From Streptomyces sp. HPF1205 (GTDB taxonomy: Bacteria; Actinomycetota; Actinomycetes; Streptomycetales; Streptomycetaceae), in the NCBI RefSeq assembly GCF_020400825.1, contig NZ_JAINVH010000002.1, positions 310,001 to 374,000 on the forward strand: a stretch of 64,000 nucleotides of DNA, given 5' to 3'. Below, one piece after another: positions 61,909 to 64,000 of the stretch (the stretch's first letter is position 1; each line of letters begins with the position of its first letter). Both the position numbers and the translations under genes were made by a program. The notes under the pieces are model-generated. The model did not search any database. It saw nothing but the letters and a program-made list of their open reading frames with translations, and had not been told where the DNA came from.

Positions 61909-61936
61909 GCCGGCCGGCCCCGGGACCGGCGCGGGC

Positions 61937-62947
61937 TCACTCGCCGGCGCCGGTCCACTCCTCTCCCCAGTCGGCGTCGCGGGCGGCGCGGTAGAGCGGC
62001 CCCTGGCGCTTGGTGACCGTGGAGCGGGTCAGGCCCGGGGGGCGGACGCACAGGTCCAGCAGGACCTGGCCCTTGCGGATCTGCGGGTGGCGCACGACGC
62101 GGGCGGCGGCCGGGCCGGCGGCGGGGAGGGCGCCCGGCCGGGCGGCCGCCACGTAGCTGAACTTCTCGTCCTCGTACGGCAGCGAGCCGCCCTTGACCTG
62201 CCGGTGCAGCGAGGACCGCTGGACGCGGGCCGCGAAATGGCACCAGTCGGTGCCGCGCATCGGGCATTCCTCGTCGTGCGGGCAGGGCGCGAGGACGGTC
62301 AGTCCCGCCGCGACGAGCCGGTCGCGGGCGTCCAGGACGCGGGCGTAGCCCTCGGGGGTGCCGGGCTCGGCGACGACCACCGCGCCGCGGGCCGCCGCGG
62401 CGGCGGCCGTGAGGAGCGAGGCGCGGTCGCCGGGGGTGAGTTCGCCCAGGACGTAGGAGACGGTCACCAGATCGGTTTCCGGCAGATTCGGCGCGGCCCC
62501 GCCCAGCGGCGACCGGGTCCACCGCGCCTGCCGCACGCAAGCGGCTCCGGCGTGCCCGGCCAGCGCCCGGCCGAGCGTGAGCGCGGCCTGTGACCAGTCC
62601 AGCACCGTGCTGCTGTGCTCCCCGCCGGGCCAGGCGTCGGCCACCGCCCAGGTGGCCGCGCCGGTTCCGCCGCCGAGGTCCAGGTGCGTGCCGGGTGCCC
62701 ATTCCCCCGCCCGCTCGCGGAAGGCGCCCAGCGCGGACCGGACGGCGGCATAGGTCGCGGGCATCCGGTACGCGGCATAGGCGGCGGCGTCCCCGGCGTC
62801 CCGCACGATGGGCGCTTGGGTGGGCGTGGCCCCGCGGTAGTTCTCGATCAGCCGCTCCACCTGCGCGGATGCCTGGCTCGGCGCAGTGGCGTGCAGATGG
62901 TCGAGGAGGGCCGCCCGGAGGTCGTCGGGCAGGTGGACTGTGGACAC
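61937..62947 (-). CDS. Rsm22-type small-subunit rRNA methyltransferase-like protein
   Basis: A 336-aa SAM-dependent protein. GTG at 62947 (STVHLPDDLRAALLDHL). The SAM motif is HLDLGGGTGAATWAVADAW near 96. After the methyltransferase core come four Cys and His residues in APCPHDEECP and TDWCHFAARVQRS, the arrangement seen in Rsm22 proteins that hold an iron-sulfur cluster. KGQVLLDLCVRPPGLTRSTV ends the domain. It may act in ribosome maturation. TACAGT upstream could be a -10 of a leaderless message. Confidence 0.85.
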   Translation of the reverse strand: MSTVHLPDDLRAALLDHLHATAPSQASAQVERLIENYRGATPTQAPIVRDAGDAAAYAAYRMPATYAAVRSALGAFRERAGEWAPGTHLDLGGGTGAATWAVADAWPGGEHSSTVLDWSQAALTLGRALAGHAGAACVRQARWTRSPLGGAAPNLPETDLVTVSYVLGELTPGDRASLLTAAAAAARGAVVVAEPGTPEGYARVLDARDRLVAAGLTVLAPCPHDEECPMRGTDWCHFAARVQRSSLHRQVKGGSLPYEDEKFSYVAAARPGALPAAGPAAARVVRHPQIRKGQVLLDLCVRPPGLTRSTVTKRQGPLYRAARDADWGEEWTGAGE

Positions 62948-63168
62948 AAGCCCCCACTGTAAGGGGCGTCCTTCTGGTCCCGCGCCCCTTACCGCCGGTG
63001 GCCGGAACGCACGCCTCCGGCGCGTGGCGGCCACCGCGGAACCACCCCCAATCTCCGCAATCCGCAGCGCGGGCGGACCGCGGTGCCCTACCGTTCCCAT
63101 TTGTTACGGAGTCGCCGCACTTGGGGAAGTGCGGCGCTCCATTCGGTCGCTATGTGCCAGGGGGGTCC

Positions 63169-64000
63169 ATGCGGCGTGTCGAAGAGAGTCCGGCCGTACC
63201 GGCCGGATCCACGGAAAGCGAACCGAGACAAGGGCGGCGGGCCTTCGCCTCGCACGCCGCCACCACCGTCGACTCCATGGGGACCGCGGAGCCCGGCGAC
63301 CGCGACGGCTCCGCGGACCGCCCCGATCGGGCCGATCCCGCCGATCGCACCGACCATCCGGATCCCGCGGACGCCGTCGGGGTCATACGCTCCGTCGAGC
63401 CCGCACGTTCACTCGACTCCATACGTTCCGCCGAACCTGTACGTTCAGCGGAATCCATACGTTCCGCCGAATCCATACGTTCCGTCGGCTCCAGGGCACC
63501 GGGTGGCACCGGTGCCCTCGGCGTACCCGGGCATCCGCCGTCCGGCGGGGACGCGGGCGCACCCGCTCCGGTGCCCGGCGGGCCGGCCGCGGTCGGCGAC
63601 GACGCGGCGCGCGGCAGGCGCGCCAGGCACGGCGTGCACCGGGCCCACCGGGCCCACCTGGTGCACAGGGCGCACAGCACCTACGGCGAGAAGTCGGCCT
63701 GGTACCTGCCGCTGACGCTGGCCACCGACGTCCTGGGCCCGGCCCTGCCGGTGCTGCTCGTACTGCGTCATTTCCGCGAGCCGCACCCGCTGGCCTGCGC
63801 GGTCGTCGCCGCGGCGGTCTGGACGAGCGTACGGGCGCTGCGCCGCCGGTACGCGGCCGACGTCATCGGCGAGAGCCGCGGCGTGATGGCGGTGCTCGGC
63901 GACTGGCTGGTCCTGCTGGGGGTGCTGGCCGTCCTGCGGACCGCGTTCGGCGAGATCGTGGCGCCCGCGCACGCGCTGCTCGGGGTGACCGCGGCGCCGC
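63169..64000 (+). CDS. Sugar transferase (polyprenyl glycosylphosphotransferase type), N-terminal part
   Basis: 277 codons are visible and the frame is open at the window end. ATG at 63169 has GGGGGG upstream. The N-terminal ~165 residues are a disordered Arg/Ser/Pro/Asp-rich cytoplasmic tail with six hexapeptide repeats; membrane helices then begin (EKSAWYLPLTLATDVLGPAL, GDWLVLLGVLAVLR). The helix pattern with the VRALRRRYAADVIGESRGVM loop matches the N-terminal half of streptomycete exopolysaccharide sugar transferases; the catalytic half is outside the window. Confidence 0.75.
   Translation, partial: MRRVEESPAVPAGSTESEPRQGRRAFASHAATTVDSMGTAEPGDRDGSADRPDRADPADRTDHPDPADAVGVIRSVEPARSLDSIRSAEPVRSAESIRSAESIRSVGSRAPGGTGALGVPGHPPSGGDAGAPAPVPGGPAAVGDDAARGRRARHGVHRAHRAHLVHRAHSTYGEKSAWYLPLTLATDVLGPALPVLLVLRHFREPHPLACAVVAAAVWTSVRALRRRYAADVIGESRGVMAVLGDWLVLLGVLAVLRTAFGEIVAPAHALLGVTAAP
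63382..63489 (+). repeat. Six tandem 18-bp repeats in the sugar transferase tail
   Basis: Units start at 63382, 63400, 63418, 63436, 63454 and 63472. They encode hexapeptides of the form X-X-Arg-Ser-X-Glu/Asp (SIRSAE consensus). Units 3 and 5 are identical in DNA. In frame, giving a charged, flexible segment. Confidence 0.8.

Noticed and set aside
47040..63940. Secondary-metabolite gene cluster suggested by the AfsR-like gene and DrrAB-like exporter
   Set aside because: No synthase, tailoring or precursor genes are found around them; both are common stand-alone genes.
1..64000. tRNA, rRNA, insertion sequences, integrase or attachment sites
   Set aside because: I saw no tRNA-like cloverleaf, transposase or recombinase motif, or terminal repeats. 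A covariance-model search would settle small RNAs.

Overview
The window is a high-GC actinomycete chromosome segment, almost certainly from Streptomyces or a close relative in the Streptomycetaceae. Supporting signs are GC-rich third codon positions, GTG and TTG starts, leaderless-looking promoters, a MalR/malEFG/aglA maltodextrin locus, glnE beside a second glutamine synthetase (glnA2), an F420 reductase, an AfsR-like SARP ATPase regulator and a full mce lipid-import operon. The core gene order (maltose locus, glnE, glnA2, nadE, panB, SARP) matches what I remember of S. coelicolor around SCO2226-SCO2260, with the mce block sitting between glnA2 and nadE. This comparison is from memory. No tRNA, rRNA, insertion sequence, integrase or CRISPR array is visible.

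1-11.7 kb is a maltodextrin module. It holds a giant secreted amylase-pullulanase (minus strand, cut by the window edge), a divergent malE-malF-malG ABC importer, the alpha-glucosidase aglA and the LacI-type repressor malR. Matching CTTGCA-type operators lie before the pullulanase and before malE. Between them are two broken regulator genes that meet head to head. 11.7-19.1 kb holds a PAP2 membrane protein, glnE, a secreted phosphoesterase, a gamma-glutamylcyclotransferase-like gene and glnA2.

19.3-36.6 kb is the lipid-uptake region. Its minus-strand operon reads secreted 576-aa protein, mceG ATPase, yrbEA/yrbEB permeases, mceA-F, then four Mce-associated membrane proteins arranged as two tandem pairs. 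Almost every junction is a 4-base stop/start overlap. Upstream lie a small secreted beta-rich protein and a PucR-type regulator. The promoters of the two secreted-protein genes each carry a copy of a ~61-bp element with identical internal spacing, which is the most interesting unexplained signal in the window.

36.7-47 kb holds nadE, a membrane endonuclease/exonuclease/phosphatase-fold protein, a TetR/MFS efflux pair with a clear operator palindrome, panB, an ECF sigma/anti-sigma pair and a DrrAB-like ABC exporter. 47-64 kb holds the SARP-type AfsR-like regulator, an M50 protease, F420 reductase, an MFS exporter, methionine aminopeptidase, a lipoprotein, a primase-polymerase-domain protein, dimethylargininase, a phytoene-dehydrogenase-like oxidoreductase coupled to a CorA magnesium transporter, an Rsm22-type methyltransferase, and the start of a sugar transferase that runs off the end.
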